64,000 bases of DNA from positions 1 to 64,000 of the forward strand of contig JAHYJN010000007.1 in assembly GCA_019428905.1 (NCBI GenBank), given 5' to 3'. The stretch is from Candidatus Brevefilum sp. GTDB taxonomy: Bacteria; Chloroflexota; Anaerolineae; Anaerolineales; Anaerolineaceae. Positions within the stretch are counted from its first letter, which is position 1. Every line of letters begins with the position of its first letter. Both the position numbers and the translations under genes were made by a program. The notes beneath the pieces are model-generated. The model was not told the DNA's origin. It saw nothing but the letters and a program-made list of their open reading frames with translations, and did no database searches. Shown in pieces: positions 26,831 through 35,767 of this stretch.

Positions 26831-27562
26831 ATGAACACAACAACATTCTTACGATCCGATGGACGTCGTTACGATCAGCTGCGCCCTATTTCCTTCATCC
26901 CCGATTATGTCCAATACCCGGAAGGGTCTGTCCTGGTCAACTGGGGAGAAACCCGTGTCCTGTGCAACCTCACCATTCAAGAAAAGGTGCCAGCCTGGAT
27001 GTCCGGTCAGGGCAGCGGCTGGCTGACGGCGGAATACGCCCTGCTCCCACGCAGCACCCTCACCCGAACGCCGCGAGAAATCCACGGACTCAAAGGCCGC
27101 ACCCAAGAGATTCGCCGCCTGATTGGACGCTCATTGCGCATGGCTGTCGATTTGGCGCTCATCGGCGAGCGCACCCTTCTGCTGGATTGTGATGTCATCC
27201 AGGCAGATGGTGGTACCCGTGTGGCTTCAGTCACAGGTGGCTACCTCGCCCTGGCTTTCGGGCTCCAGCCACTGATTGCAGCGGGCGAAATCCCTTCGGC
27301 CGCACTGCGCCCACCCATTGCCGCTGTCAGTGTCGGTATCCTCCAAGGCCAACCTGTTCTGGATTTAAATTATGAGGAAGACAGCCAGGCAGAGGTTGAC
27401 CTGAACATTGTCCAAACTTCCAACGGTCAATTTATCGAAATCCAGGGGACTGCTGAACGGCAGCCCTTTTCAGGGGACGCGTTACAGCACATGCTCGACC
27501 TAGCACAAAAGGGTATGGAGGAAATTATCAACCTTCAAAATGAAGTCATCCAAACACGTTAG
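26831..27562 (+). CDS. rph: Ribonuclease PH
   Basis: 243 aa, standard length. Phosphorolytic 3'-exoribonuclease that trims tRNA precursors. Family signatures: RSDGR at residues 9-13, SGQGSGWLTAEYALLP, RTPREIHGLKGRTQEIRRLI, LDCDVIQADGGTR and a C-terminal helix. Followed by a strong stem-loop. Relevant locally because the nearby tRNAs do not encode CCA and need 3' trimming. Confidence 0.95.
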   Translation: MNTTTFLRSDGRRYDQLRPISFIPDYVQYPEGSVLVNWGETRVLCNLTIQEKVPAWMSGQGSGWLTAEYALLPRSTLTRTPREIHGLKGRTQEIRRLIGRSLRMAVDLALIGERTLLLDCDVIQADGGTRVASVTGGYLALAFGLQPLIAAGEIPSAALRPPIAAVSVGILQGQPVLDLNYEEDSQAEVDLNIVQTSNGQFIEIQGTAERQPFSGDALQHMLDLAQKGMEEIINLQNEVIQTR

Positions 27563-27595
27563 GTATCCAGCACATCCCGATAAATGAATCAATCC

Positions 27596-27621
27596 ACCCT
27601 GCAGGCAATTTCCTGCAGGGT
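27596..27621. terminator. Stem-loop between convergent rph and membrane protein genes
   Basis: ACCCTGCAGG (27596-27605) pairs perfectly with CCTGCAGGGT (27612-27621) over a 6-base loop. No strong T-run on either side, so efficiency is uncertain, but position between convergent genes fits a bidirectional terminator. Confidence 0.55.
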
Positions 27622-27640
27622 CACTTCCTACGAATATCAA

Positions 27641-28282
27641 TTATTTCCGAATAGCACGGTATAGAACATAACCGCCGCCGATCAACAGGGCCAGGGGCCA
27701 GATATACCCCGAAATATCCGAAACACCCAGGAGGATGATAACGCCCAGCACCAGCAAGACCCCAGCAGGGTACAGCGCCCATTTGAGTTTGCCAGCTGGT
27801 TTCGGCAGGAAATACACCAAACCAAAGGTCAGTGCTAAACCCAAGAAAAACAAACCACCTTCTAAGGCCATTTTATCTTCGATCAGGTTAAGCCCCGCCA
27901 GGGTCAATAACACACCTCCCGGGATAATCGCCCACCAATGCTGTTGATGGAAGATATAGATCAAGAAAAAGGGCAACCCCACAAAAGCCAAGAAAATTGC
28001 ACCGCTGATCCGCCCATCCAGCGTGCCTAACCATTGACCCATAAAGGTGTTAATCCCAATCCCAATCAAAATAAAGCCTGGGATTAAAGCCCACCATTCA
28101 TCAGTATTGGTGATGAAAACAACCAGGAACACCAGGCCGCCCAGCGCCATCAATGGTCCAATCACCATCTCCCAATTCAAGGTAAAGACACCCAGATTCG
28201 ATAAAAGAAAAACCGCACCGGCTACGATCAATAAAATCCCCCCGACAATGGATAAGATAAACCTTCTATTTGACTTATGCAT
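27641..28282 (-). CDS. Polytopic membrane protein, LiaF/DUF5668-like
   Basis: 213 aa from ATG 28282; a TTG one codon earlier is less likely given GGAGG spacing. Seven hydrophobic segments arranged as repeats of a pattern like VGGILLIVAGAVFLLSNLG, WWALIPGFILIGIGIN and WWAIIPGGVLLTLAGLN. Such repeats occur in LiaI/LiaF-type membrane regions. No soluble domain. Function unknown, possibly envelope-stress related by family. Confidence 0.7.
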   Translation of the reverse strand: MHKSNRRFILSIVGGILLIVAGAVFLLSNLGVFTLNWEMVIGPLMALGGLVFLVVFITNTDEWWALIPGFILIGIGINTFMGQWLGTLDGRISGAIFLAFVGLPFFLIYIFHQQHWWAIIPGGVLLTLAGLNLIEDKMALEGGLFFLGLALTFGLVYFLPKPAGKLKWALYPAGVLLVLGVIILLGVSDISGYIWPLALLIGGGYVLYRAIRK

Positions 28283-28631
28283 CAACCAACCTCCTTCAAT
28301 ATTCTTTTACGCACCAAATCCTATTATATATCAGAATAAAGCCGCCCAATTTCTCACATGCCACGAATGATAGGGCGATTGCAAAGTCAAATAATTTCAC
28401 AGAATCAACGATCTTCACTCTGCAAACACCCCTTCCCGCCCTACGGGCACCCTTCCCCTCCGGGAGGGGAAGGGCTGGGGATGGGGTCTGTTAACTCGCG
28501 AACAGTGATATTACAGACATTTCTCTCACTTTGCGATTCCCCTGCACGAATGATCTTCCACTTAGCCAAACTGTAATATAATAATAAGGGACGGATACCT
28601 ATTAAACCTATTCTCATAAAGGAGTTCGAAC
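28283..28631. other. 349-base intergenic region with a GC palindrome and promoter
   Basis: No gene is visible. CCCTTCCCCTCC GGGAGGGGAAGGG at 28450-28474 is a near-perfect palindrome followed by CTGGGGATGGGG, resembling a dispersed intergenic repeat. TATAAT at 28577-28582 with AAAGGAG at 28619-28625 belongs to the CBS gene, giving it a leader of about 45 bases. Confidence 0.55.
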
Positions 28632-29051
28632 ATGCAGGATCTGGTTAAAGATTGGATGATTGATCTGGTCGTTTATATTGACCCTGACAGCACCGTTTTG
28701 GATGCGCTTTCAAGAATGCGTCGTAGGTATGTCAACAGCATGATCATAAAGATCGATGACGATGAAAAGGAATATGGCATCATCACATCTACTGATATTT
28801 GTGACAAAATCGTAGCCCAAGGTCAAAACCCCGCCAAAACCAAGATCCGGGACATCATGACAACGCCTCTGATCAGCGTCAGCCCAGATCAAACCATCTT
28901 TGAGTGCGCTAAACTGATGAATGAAAAAAAGATCCACCATTTACCTGTGGTAAACGCAGAAGGTTCAATCGTTGGGATGATCTCAGCCACGGATTTCCTG
29001 GTTGTCGCCGAAGCCTTAGGGCATGGAGGCGGCGATCGTCTTCTTCGCTAA
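28632..29051 (+). CDS. CBS-domain pair protein
   Basis: 139 aa made of two CBS domains (about residues 10-60 and 75-130) and little else. Motifs: DSTVLDALSRMRRRYVNSMII, YGIITSTDICDKI, MTTPLISVSPDQTIFECAKLM and LPVVNAEGSIVGMISATDFL. Stand-alone CBS pairs bind adenine nucleotides and regulate partners; none is encoded next to it. AAAGGAG ribosome site present. Confidence 0.88.
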   Translation: MQDLVKDWMIDLVVYIDPDSTVLDALSRMRRRYVNSMIIKIDDDEKEYGIITSTDICDKIVAQGQNPAKTKIRDIMTTPLISVSPDQTIFECAKLMNEKKIHHLPVVNAEGSIVGMISATDFLVVAEALGHGGGDRLLR

Positions 29052-29153
29052 ACATTATCACTTACGAGTGTCAATCGATCAGTTAGCCTGGAAAAAATCC
29101 TGGAAGCATCTCACTAAGCCAATGTTTAATTCATGTGTTGATTTCGGAAATTG

Positions 29154-30440
29154 ATGCAGGATGCATACGTGAGATTTCAAAAATTTCTGCTGGCCATACT
29201 GATCAGCGTCACCGTGGCATTACTGTCTTTTTCATTACACGGGTGTCAACGCGATCAAGCGGCTATCGAATCCAACACCTCCGCAAGCACCGATGTTGGG
29301 GGTTCAACAACCTTGTCTGCAACACCATCAGGCCAAAGTCTTACCTCATCAGCAATTGAAAATCCAACCCGTCAGCCAACGTCGACCAAAAGTCCCTTAG
29401 AGACAAATTTTCCTCCGCCCAGATTTATCCCAGCAACGCCAATTCCACCAGTAATGGATGGGTTGGCCCTCGATGATGAAATCCTGGTCTGGGTCTTGTT
29501 GGGGTCTGACACTGAACCACCCTTTTCGGGCCAGATCCAAGCGATTCATCTGCTCTTTATCCATCCCAGGTTTTCTAAAGCCAGCTTGGTTTCAATTCCA
29601 GGCGATCTATACGTTTACATTCCCGGTTACACGATGCAGCGCATCAATACCGCGTATGCTGTTGGCGGCATTGAGACCTTACGCATGACATTTGCTTATA
29701 ACTTTGGTGTGGTCCCCAGCCGTTTTGTGCTTGCACACCCAGGTGATTTTCAGTGGCTGGTTGATGATCTTGGTGGCATTGAGATCTCGGTGTTTGTCCC
29801 AATTCCGCATGCCTGCGGTAGCATCCGCGCTGGTTTGGTGCCAATGGATGGTACACTCGCCCTGTGTTACGCCTCATTCCGTGATGGCATGGATGAAATT
29901 GACCGCATGCGCCGACAGCAGCAGTTGTTGCAGGTGATCTTTCGGAACCTTACCCACGATGGAAATCTGATCCAACTGCCGATCCTGTTTGCCAGCTACC
30001 AGGGCTGGGTTAAAACAGATTTTGACCTGCCAGAGTTGATGGGCTACATCCCGTTAGCGCTCCGTTTGGCGGACACCGATCGTGTAGGCTATTATATGGT
30101 TGGGTGGGATCAAATCTCGATTTGGGAAGTACCCGGTTACAGTCAGGCGAAGGTCTTCCTCCCAGATCAAGATGGGGTCAGGGCTGTGCTCCAGAATGCC
30201 ATTGATCACCTGTTGATCCCCAGCCCGTTAACCAACCAGGTAAAAACCCTCGAAGCCCAGCTGACTGCCGCCTACCAGGCAACCGCCACAGCTTATGGTC
30301 AAGCCATACCTACACGAACCATCACGCCAACGCCTTCAGTGACCCCGCAAGGGACTGAAGCTTTGATTACACTCACACCCACCACGACCTTGATCACACC
30401 CGGTCCCACCGCAACCATCACACCACCGGGATATCCGTAA
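29154..30440 (+). CDS. LytR-CpsA-Psr (LCP)-like lipoprotein, degenerate active site
   Basis: 428 aa from ATG 29154. Signal peptide with probable lipobox LHGC (Cys near residue 31), a Ser/Thr/Pro linker, then an LCP-like domain: LLGSDTEPPFSG, SLVSIPGDLYVYIPG, RINTAYAVGGIETL, LVDDLGGIEISV and RMRRQQQLLQVIF. LCP enzymes attach glycopolymers to the cell wall. Here Arg of the usual SIPRD is Gly (SIPGD) and the RSD motif is absent, so pyrophosphate binding may be lost. C-terminal TP-rich tail. Followed 16 bases later by the next gene. Confidence 0.75.
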   Translation: MQDAYVRFQKFLLAILISVTVALLSFSLHGCQRDQAAIESNTSASTDVGGSTTLSATPSGQSLTSSAIENPTRQPTSTKSPLETNFPPPRFIPATPIPPVMDGLALDDEILVWVLLGSDTEPPFSGQIQAIHLLFIHPRFSKASLVSIPGDLYVYIPGYTMQRINTAYAVGGIETLRMTFAYNFGVVPSRFVLAHPGDFQWLVDDLGGIEISVFVPIPHACGSIRAGLVPMDGTLALCYASFRDGMDEIDRMRRQQQLLQVIFRNLTHDGNLIQLPILFASYQGWVKTDFDLPELMGYIPLALRLADTDRVGYYMVGWDQISIWEVPGYSQAKVFLPDQDGVRAVLQNAIDHLLIPSPLTNQVKTLEAQLTAAYQATATAYGQAIPTRTITPTPSVTPQGTEALITLTPTTTLITPGPTATITPPGYP

Positions 30441-30456
30441 TATAATAGTAGTAACA

Positions 30457-32289
30457 ATGCTGAAACAGACCTTCAAACACATCATAAAACTGGCTTGTAC
30501 GATCACTCTGATCGCGTCTGTTTTGACGGGTGGGTTTTTCACCAGCAAAGGCCAGGTAAATGCTTATGACTTGGGCTCAAAAGCACCTGACCGTAAAGCG
30601 GTACTCCGTGTTTCTTTTACCACCCATGAATGGTGGCTGCTGACCTGGCAAAATTCGCAGCTGATCTGTAAGATCTATGTCGAACATGAGGGATGGCCTC
30701 AACCAGAAGAGGTGAAATATTTTTGCGGCGATCAAATCGCAAAGGATTGGATGGCGACAAGCCCTTGCCTCTTCTCAGAAGAAATCACCACAGCACAGCA
30801 ATGTCCGGGGCTTTATTTACACCTAGCCAGCGTTACCCCTGGTGAGCGTGAGATCGAGGTCGATTTATTACCCCCTCAAGTTTTAATTGATATCGCAGAT
30901 TGTGACCTCCAACCCCCTCAAAATAGCTGTCAAACCCTCCCAAGGCTGCATCTGATCGCCGAAGAACCGCTGCCAAACGAACATATCATCAGCGTCCAGG
31001 GCAACATTGGCGAGGATTTTTTTAGCTGCATGGGCAGCGAATGCACCGTTCCACTACCTGCTACCGGCATCAATGGCGTCCAGGTGAGGTTTTGGGCTGA
31101 TTCCAGCTTTGGGGACTCCACCGAGACCTACACTGCACAAATCCGTGTCGTTCCCTGGGGCGATTTTGTCGCACCAGATGTGGCCTCAGAGGATAATCCC
31201 CGGTGGTATGTAGACGTCCTCAGTTCGCAGTACCTAAGAAAAGTTGAATCATCCTGTTCCCAAATCTGGTCTGCCTTTCCACCTGTTGGTGGTCCGCCAA
31301 CCTGGCTATCCTCACCGGACCATCCTGATGCGCTGATCTCTAACCAGCCCTTTTATTACCTGGCTGGCTCTCTCATCAGACAGGGTTCTGTGGATGCTAG
31401 TGATTGCCCCGGGGGGGGATTACAGCCCTCTGGAATTGCCAACCAGTGTGGGCTGGAGACAGCTCGGCTGATGATCAACGAGTGGCAGAACCAATTCAAC
31501 AGCGAAATTGTACGGGTAGCCAAAGAAACTGGCGTCCCAGCTCAATTGATGAAGAACATCTTCAGCCGAGAAAGCCAATTTTGGCCTGGATACTCAGCAA
31601 CCTACAAAGAAGCTGGTTTGGGTCATATGAGCGACCTCGGTGCGGATACTGTACTGCTGTGGAACCCCAGTTTCTTCACCCAGTTTTGCCCACTCGTGCT
31701 TGATACCACCGTCTGCCAGCGAGGTTTCGGCAACCTGGGTATCAGCGAACAAGAAATGCTGCGTGGGGCTTTGGTTCAAAACGTCAGTGCCGCCTGCCCT
31801 GATTGTCCTCTGGGGATTGACCTTCGTCAAGCAAACTTCAGCATCAGCATTTTCGCCCGCAGCTTATTAGCCAACTGCGAACAGGTTGGTCAGATCATCT
31901 ATAACACCACCCGCCGTCAAGCTGGCGAGGCGAGCTTTTACGAAGACCTATGGAAATTTACCCTTGTCAACTATAACGCCGGACCAGGTTGCCTGTCTGA
32001 TGCCATCGAACGGACGAATGCCAGCCGCCGGCCCTTGATCTGGGAGAATGTCATTCAAAACCTTGAACCCGGCGCATGCCAGATGGGCATCAAATACGTC
32101 GATGATATCAGCTTCATGCCGGGAGTGACCCAAGCCAGCACCACCGAATCTCAACAGCCGTCATCCAACCAGCCAACGCCGATACCGACCCCTGGTACGC
32201 AGATAACCACGCCACCTCAACCCACACCAACGCCGACTGACCCGGGTTACCCACCGCCCAGTGACCCAGGCACAAACCCATATCCCTAA
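30457..32289 (+). CDS. Secreted protein with lysozyme-like (SLT-type) domain
   Basis: 610 aa. N-terminal signal peptide (IKLACTITLIASVLTGG). Residues about 40-270 are a Cys-containing beta-rich region of unknown family. About residues 345-535 look like a lysozyme-fold domain: LMKNIFSRESQFWPG (candidate catalytic Glu), GLGHMSDLGAD, and VNYNAGPGCLSDAI near the end. C-terminal Thr/Pro tail ending PYP, like the LCP-like neighbour. A TATAAT at 30441-30446 lies just upstream, so it may have its own promoter. Peptidoglycan cleavage is an inference. Confidence 0.65.
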   Translation: MLKQTFKHIIKLACTITLIASVLTGGFFTSKGQVNAYDLGSKAPDRKAVLRVSFTTHEWWLLTWQNSQLICKIYVEHEGWPQPEEVKYFCGDQIAKDWMATSPCLFSEEITTAQQCPGLYLHLASVTPGEREIEVDLLPPQVLIDIADCDLQPPQNSCQTLPRLHLIAEEPLPNEHIISVQGNIGEDFFSCMGSECTVPLPATGINGVQVRFWADSSFGDSTETYTAQIRVVPWGDFVAPDVASEDNPRWYVDVLSSQYLRKVESSCSQIWSAFPPVGGPPTWLSSPDHPDALISNQPFYYLAGSLIRQGSVDASDCPGGGLQPSGIANQCGLETARLMINEWQNQFNSEIVRVAKETGVPAQLMKNIFSRESQFWPGYSATYKEAGLGHMSDLGADTVLLWNPSFFTQFCPLVLDTTVCQRGFGNLGISEQEMLRGALVQNVSAACPDCPLGIDLRQANFSISIFARSLLANCEQVGQIIYNTTRRQAGEASFYEDLWKFTLVNYNAGPGCLSDAIERTNASRRPLIWENVIQNLEPGACQMGIKYVDDISFMPGVTQASTTESQQPSSNQPTPIPTPGTQITTPPQPTPTPTDPGYPPPSDPGTNPYP

Positions 32290-32322
32290 TCTCGAAAGGG
32301 CTTCTAGTCCAATAATCAAAAG

Positions 32323-32347
32323 ACGCCCTTCTGTGATTGAAGGGCGT
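32323..32347. terminator. Rho-independent terminator
   Basis: ACGCCCTTC pairs with GAAGGGCGT over a 7-base loop, followed by GTTGATTT on the plus strand and preceded by an A-rich stretch that gives T's on the minus strand. Sits between the convergent secreted-protein and YtxH genes. Confidence 0.65.
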
Positions 32348-32396
32348 GTTGATTTAAATCGAGTTTTGTTTGTCTTTGGTTTGCGCTCGTTGACGA

Positions 32397-32609
32397 TTAC
32401 TTGCCAGACCGTAATGCATCCAGTTGTGCAACCAGCTCAGCACGTTTATCATCTGCCGCGCGGTTTACTTCCTCTTTGATATGCGTGAAGTAATCCACAA
32501 TCTCCTGACGGGCATTATCGCCTGCTGTTGGGGCAAATAATAGTGCCAGGCTGCTTCCAACCAATCCCCCCAAAAAAGCACCAAAAATAAAGTTCCCGAA
32601 TTTCCGCAT
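32397..32609 (-). CDS. YtxH-domain protein
   Basis: 70 aa. N-terminal Gly-rich hydrophobic helix NFIFGAFLGGLVGSSLALLFAP followed by TAGDNARQEI and a charged helix, which is the YtxH/general-stress pattern. GGAGG-like site upstream of the ATG. Small membrane-anchored protein, role unknown. Confidence 0.8.
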   Translation of the reverse strand: MRKFGNFIFGAFLGGLVGSSLALLFAPTAGDNARQEIVDYFTHIKEEVNRAADDKRAELVAQLDALRSGK

Positions 32610-32801
32610 GTTCTCCTCCGATGTCTGTTTAATGACTGTTTCTTATTAATTATAGCGTATCCCAACCACGATGGAAACCTTGTCTTGGGGTGCATGCTTT
32701 GTCTCGACAATCCACAGAATTATCCAGCTTCTTCCACTCATTAGATTAATGAGGAAAAGCAAGTAAAGGTATAATATCCCCCAAAAAGAGAGGTTTTATC
32801 G

Positions 32802-33224
32802 ATGCACCTGTATAAACATAACCTGATCATCAACACCAACGGCCGTGGGCTCTACGAACTCACCAGTCAAATCAAACACCACATCCAGACATGGGGGGTG
32901 AAGGAAGGCTTGGCATATTTGTTTATCCAGCACTGCAGCGCGTCATTGGTGATCAATGAATGTTATGATTCGACGGCACGCCGAGATTTGGAGGCATATC
33001 TCGAACGGATTGCTCCCGAAGGTGAAAATTGGTACGAACACACCATTGAAGGCAGTGATGATTCCCCCGCCCACATGCGCGCCTTAATTACACCCACCAA
33101 CCTCACCATCCCGATCGACGATGGCCAATTGAGTCTTGGCACCTGGCAGGGTATCTATTTGGCTGAACACCGTCAAAGAGGGCATCAACGTCAGCTCCTG
33201 CTGCGGGTTTTAGCTATAGAATAA
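32802..33224 (+). CDS. YjbQ/UPF0047 family protein
   Basis: 140 aa, typical length for the 'secondary thiamine-phosphate synthase' YjbQ family. Seen: family core FIQHCSASLVINE, SPAHMRALI, and LGTWQGIYLAEHRQRGHQR. The name derives from partial complementation of thiamine synthesis in E. coli; the true role is unsettled. TATAAT at 32770-32775 and AGAGAGG precede the start. Confidence 0.9.
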   Translation: MHLYKHNLIINTNGRGLYELTSQIKHHIQTWGVKEGLAYLFIQHCSASLVINECYDSTARRDLEAYLERIAPEGENWYEHTIEGSDDSPAHMRALITPTNLTIPIDDGQLSLGTWQGIYLAEHRQRGHQRQLLLRVLAIE

Positions 33225-33300
33225 TGCCGTTCTTTGAAAACAATTTTATTGCTCAATTCTGTAATGTAAGTAAACCGAATAACCTTATCAAGGAGAAGGT

Positions 33301-34524
33301 ATGCCAATTGATCTTTTCAACATGTTGACAAAAGATATGCAACTTGACCCTCAAGTCTTTTTAAACCAGATCGTGATAGTCACTGGTGCAGGTCGCGGGA
33401 TTGGTTTTCATACTTCACGGGCTTTTGCTTTATTAGGTGCTAAAGTTGTCCTAGCGGAGCTCTCCGCTGAAGGAAAAACTGCCGAAGAAGCCATCCGGCG
33501 AGAAGGCGGAACGGCACTCTTCATCCAAACGGATGTCAGCGACCTGGATTCAGTTACTCAACTCCTTGAACAGACACACCAAGCCTATGGCGCCGTAGAT
33601 ATTTTGGTCAATAACGCGATTTTCATTCATCAGGTCAACGTTAAAGATATGTCTACAGAGATCTGGGACCGCACCATGGCGGTCAACCTGAGAGGGACAT
33701 TTCTGACCAGTCGGGCGTGTTTGCCAGATTTGCTAAGAAAAAACCAGGGCTTAATCCTTAACATGATTTCAACCGATGCAATGCCGGGACTTTCAGCATA
33801 TATTGCCAGCAAGCAAGCTATCACCGGGTTTTCACAATCCCTGGCGTTGGAGTTGGAGGGGACTGGCGTACGAGTGATCCCTTTCGGACCCGGCATGGTG
33901 GATACGCCAGGGATACGCTCTGTGGCTGGGGGCTTGGCACCACAATTAGGACTCACCGAAAGCGAATTTCTTAATCTCTCGCTCCATGCCGATTACCAGG
34001 GTTTGATGCCTCCGGAACATGCTGCTGCAGCTGCAGTGTACCTCGCAACCTGTCTCGCAGAAGAGTTTCACGGACAGGTTATCAATGGTTACGAAGTTCT
34101 GGAAAGGGTCGGATTCCTGAAAGCCAGTGATGTCACCCTGCCTGAAATGAACGATCGAGAAATCAACAGCAATGAGACCACACGAACTTTGGTCACAAAG
34201 TTATTACAAATCCTCGAGGAGACCGAGGCAGAGTTCCAAAAGCTTCCCGTATTTGTTCGCCCAATGGCCAAAGGTGGTTTCAAAAACAAAGCAGGGAGGA
34301 GCTTGGCGGATTGGCAGCGTTTGGCGTCCTCCTTAGGGTCAGGTGCTGCATCCATCCCTGCAAACATGGGTGAACTCTTGGAAAAACTCGCAACGTACTA
34401 CCGAGAAGCACCCACGGAAACTGCCCGCTTCACCAGGGATGAGGCAACACTGAAGATGGTGACAGAAACCGCGCAGGCTCGGTTGGCGATCATTCAAAGT
34501 TTGGTTTTGGCAATCGATAGATAA
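33301..34524 (+). CDS. SDR-family oxidoreductase with C-terminal extension
   Basis: 407 aa, longer than the usual 250. Residues 20-275 are a classical SDR: cofactor motif TGAGRGIG (28-35), NNA (104-106), catalytic Ser157, Tyr167 and Lys171. The remaining 130 residues (from about 280) are helical and charged with no family I recognise (VTKLLQILEETEAEFQ, FKNKAGRSLADWQRLA). AAGGAGAAGG precedes the ATG. Substrate unknown. Confidence 0.85.
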   Translation: MPIDLFNMLTKDMQLDPQVFLNQIVIVTGAGRGIGFHTSRAFALLGAKVVLAELSAEGKTAEEAIRREGGTALFIQTDVSDLDSVTQLLEQTHQAYGAVDILVNNAIFIHQVNVKDMSTEIWDRTMAVNLRGTFLTSRACLPDLLRKNQGLILNMISTDAMPGLSAYIASKQAITGFSQSLALELEGTGVRVIPFGPGMVDTPGIRSVAGGLAPQLGLTESEFLNLSLHADYQGLMPPEHAAAAAVYLATCLAEEFHGQVINGYEVLERVGFLKASDVTLPEMNDREINSNETTRTLVTKLLQILEETEAEFQKLPVFVRPMAKGGFKNKAGRSLADWQRLASSLGSGAASIPANMGELLEKLATYYREAPTETARFTRDEATLKMVTETAQARLAIIQSLVLAIDR

Positions 34525-34539
34525 CTACTCGACGGTTTC

Positions 34540-34825
34540 AATTGGCACGCAAAACAGATTCTTAAAACCCCGGGGGTCTAAGGATGAAATATTAATTTGA
34601 AAATACAAATCATTGCTATTATCAAAACAAAACAAAACCCCGGGGTTTACCTGATTTGTTTACCACGCAACACAGCTTCTCAAAACCCCGGGGGTCTAAA
34701 GATAGAAGATTTTTTTGACAATGCAATTCAATCTTGAGATCAAAACAAAACAAAGACCCCCGGGGTTTGCCTGATTCGTTTACCGCGTAACACAGCTTCT
34801 CAAAACCCCGGGGGTCTAAGGAGAA
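34540..34825. repeat. Tandem ~119-bp repeats carrying CCCCGGGG palindromes
   Basis: Two full units (starting 34564 and 34682, periods 118 and 120) and the start of a third (34802). Each begins with AAAACCCCGGGGGTCT and has an internal arm in opposite orientation (AAAACCCCGGGGTTT at 34634-34648; AGACCCCCGGGGTTT at 34754-34768). The latter is a perfect 15-base inverted repeat of the unit heads at 34683-34697 and 34803-34817. The AT-rich spacers differ more between units than the arms. This fills the 357 bases between the SDR gene and the next gene; no coding potential. Confidence 0.8.
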
Positions 34826-34881
34826 AAGGTCGCTTTAGATTTTTCCAGCCAATTTCAGCGAAAGCAACAACAAACCCCCAC

Positions 34882-35445
34882 TCAATAGATAAACGGGATC
34901 AATGCCCAGGTGCGCGCTTTGTACTCCGCATAATCGGGAATATGCTGCTGCATAAAACTCTCCTCAACCGAAATGCGGAACATGACCATAAAAATCCCAA
35001 TCAAAGCCGGGATCCAGGATGGCCCAGCGCCTAAAAACAACGGGCAGGATACACAAAACAAGATATTCCCCAGCGAGATCGGGTGCCTTAGCGTATGATA
35101 CAACCCGGTGACCACCAGGCTGGTGCCCTCAACCTCTACCGCCTGGGTGAACCCGCGCTGCAAATCAAGATACCCCTTAATCGAAAATAACCCTGAAGTA
35201 AAAAACAACACACCACCCAGGATCATCTCCCACAGGAGCGGACGACGATTCAAGATCTCAAATTCCAACACAGGCCCGATAAAAGCCAACCACAACGGCA
35301 CCAAGATCAGCCAGGCCGTCCAATCCCCCCAGCTTTTACGGATCCTGGTGCCTGGCCGGGAAATGACCATGCGCTCACTGAATTTTAAACCACCAAAAAA
35401 CAGGGCATAAATGATCAGGGGTAAGTATTCTAAAAACACCTGCAT
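34882..35445 (-). CDS. Isoprenylcysteine carboxyl methyltransferase-like membrane protein
   Basis: 187 aa with four to five membrane segments. C-terminal signature GLYHTLRHPISLGNI ... FRISVEESFMQQHIPDYAEYKARTWALIPF matches the ICMT/PEMT-type membrane methyltransferase family: RHP motif and an EExxM/L...Y..Y stretch. Substrate unknown; bacterial members methylate lipids or isoprenoids. Weak ribosome site. Confidence 0.78.
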   Translation of the reverse strand: MQVFLEYLPLIIYALFFGGLKFSERMVISRPGTRIRKSWGDWTAWLILVPLWLAFIGPVLEFEILNRRPLLWEMILGGVLFFTSGLFSIKGYLDLQRGFTQAVEVEGTSLVVTGLYHTLRHPISLGNILFCVSCPLFLGAGPSWIPALIGIFMVMFRISVEESFMQQHIPDYAEYKARTWALIPFIY

Positions 35446-35767
35446 AACGACACACTTTCAACAAAAATATCCAAAAATTAAGCGTCTTCTTTCACTGTCC
35501 GGAGAGAGAGCCTTGATTTTCTTACATAAACACAACTATATCACATCCACAGCAAACAGAAAATATCTTCACCAAAAAGCTCAAAAAGCTAGCTGTCAGA
35601 GAAATGATGATGGAAGACATCCCCTCAATCATGATTTTGATCAAACGTAATAAATGAAACACCACATTCACTGTTATAATCATCAAAATCATTTCTGATC
35701 TCCTTATCCGCATCGGCTTACCCTATTAAAGGCGGAGTTTATCACAATTCTTTGCTGACACGAAATC
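35446..35767. other. 322-base AT-rich intergenic region
   Basis: No supported gene. A TATAAT at 35675-35680 is the only promoter-like element seen, about 90 bases before the lipoprotein gene. Short palindromes such as AATCATGATT occur. Short open frames on both strands here lack ribosome sites and look accidental. Confidence 0.5.

Noticed and set aside
34540-34825. CRISPR array
   Set aside because: Repeats are about 119 bases apart with conserved palindromic arms in both orientations; spacers share sequence; no cas genes.
34882-35445. Eukaryote-type prenyl-protein methyltransferase
   Set aside because: Only family-level membrane methyltransferase similarity is visible; no evidence for prenylated protein substrates in bacteria.
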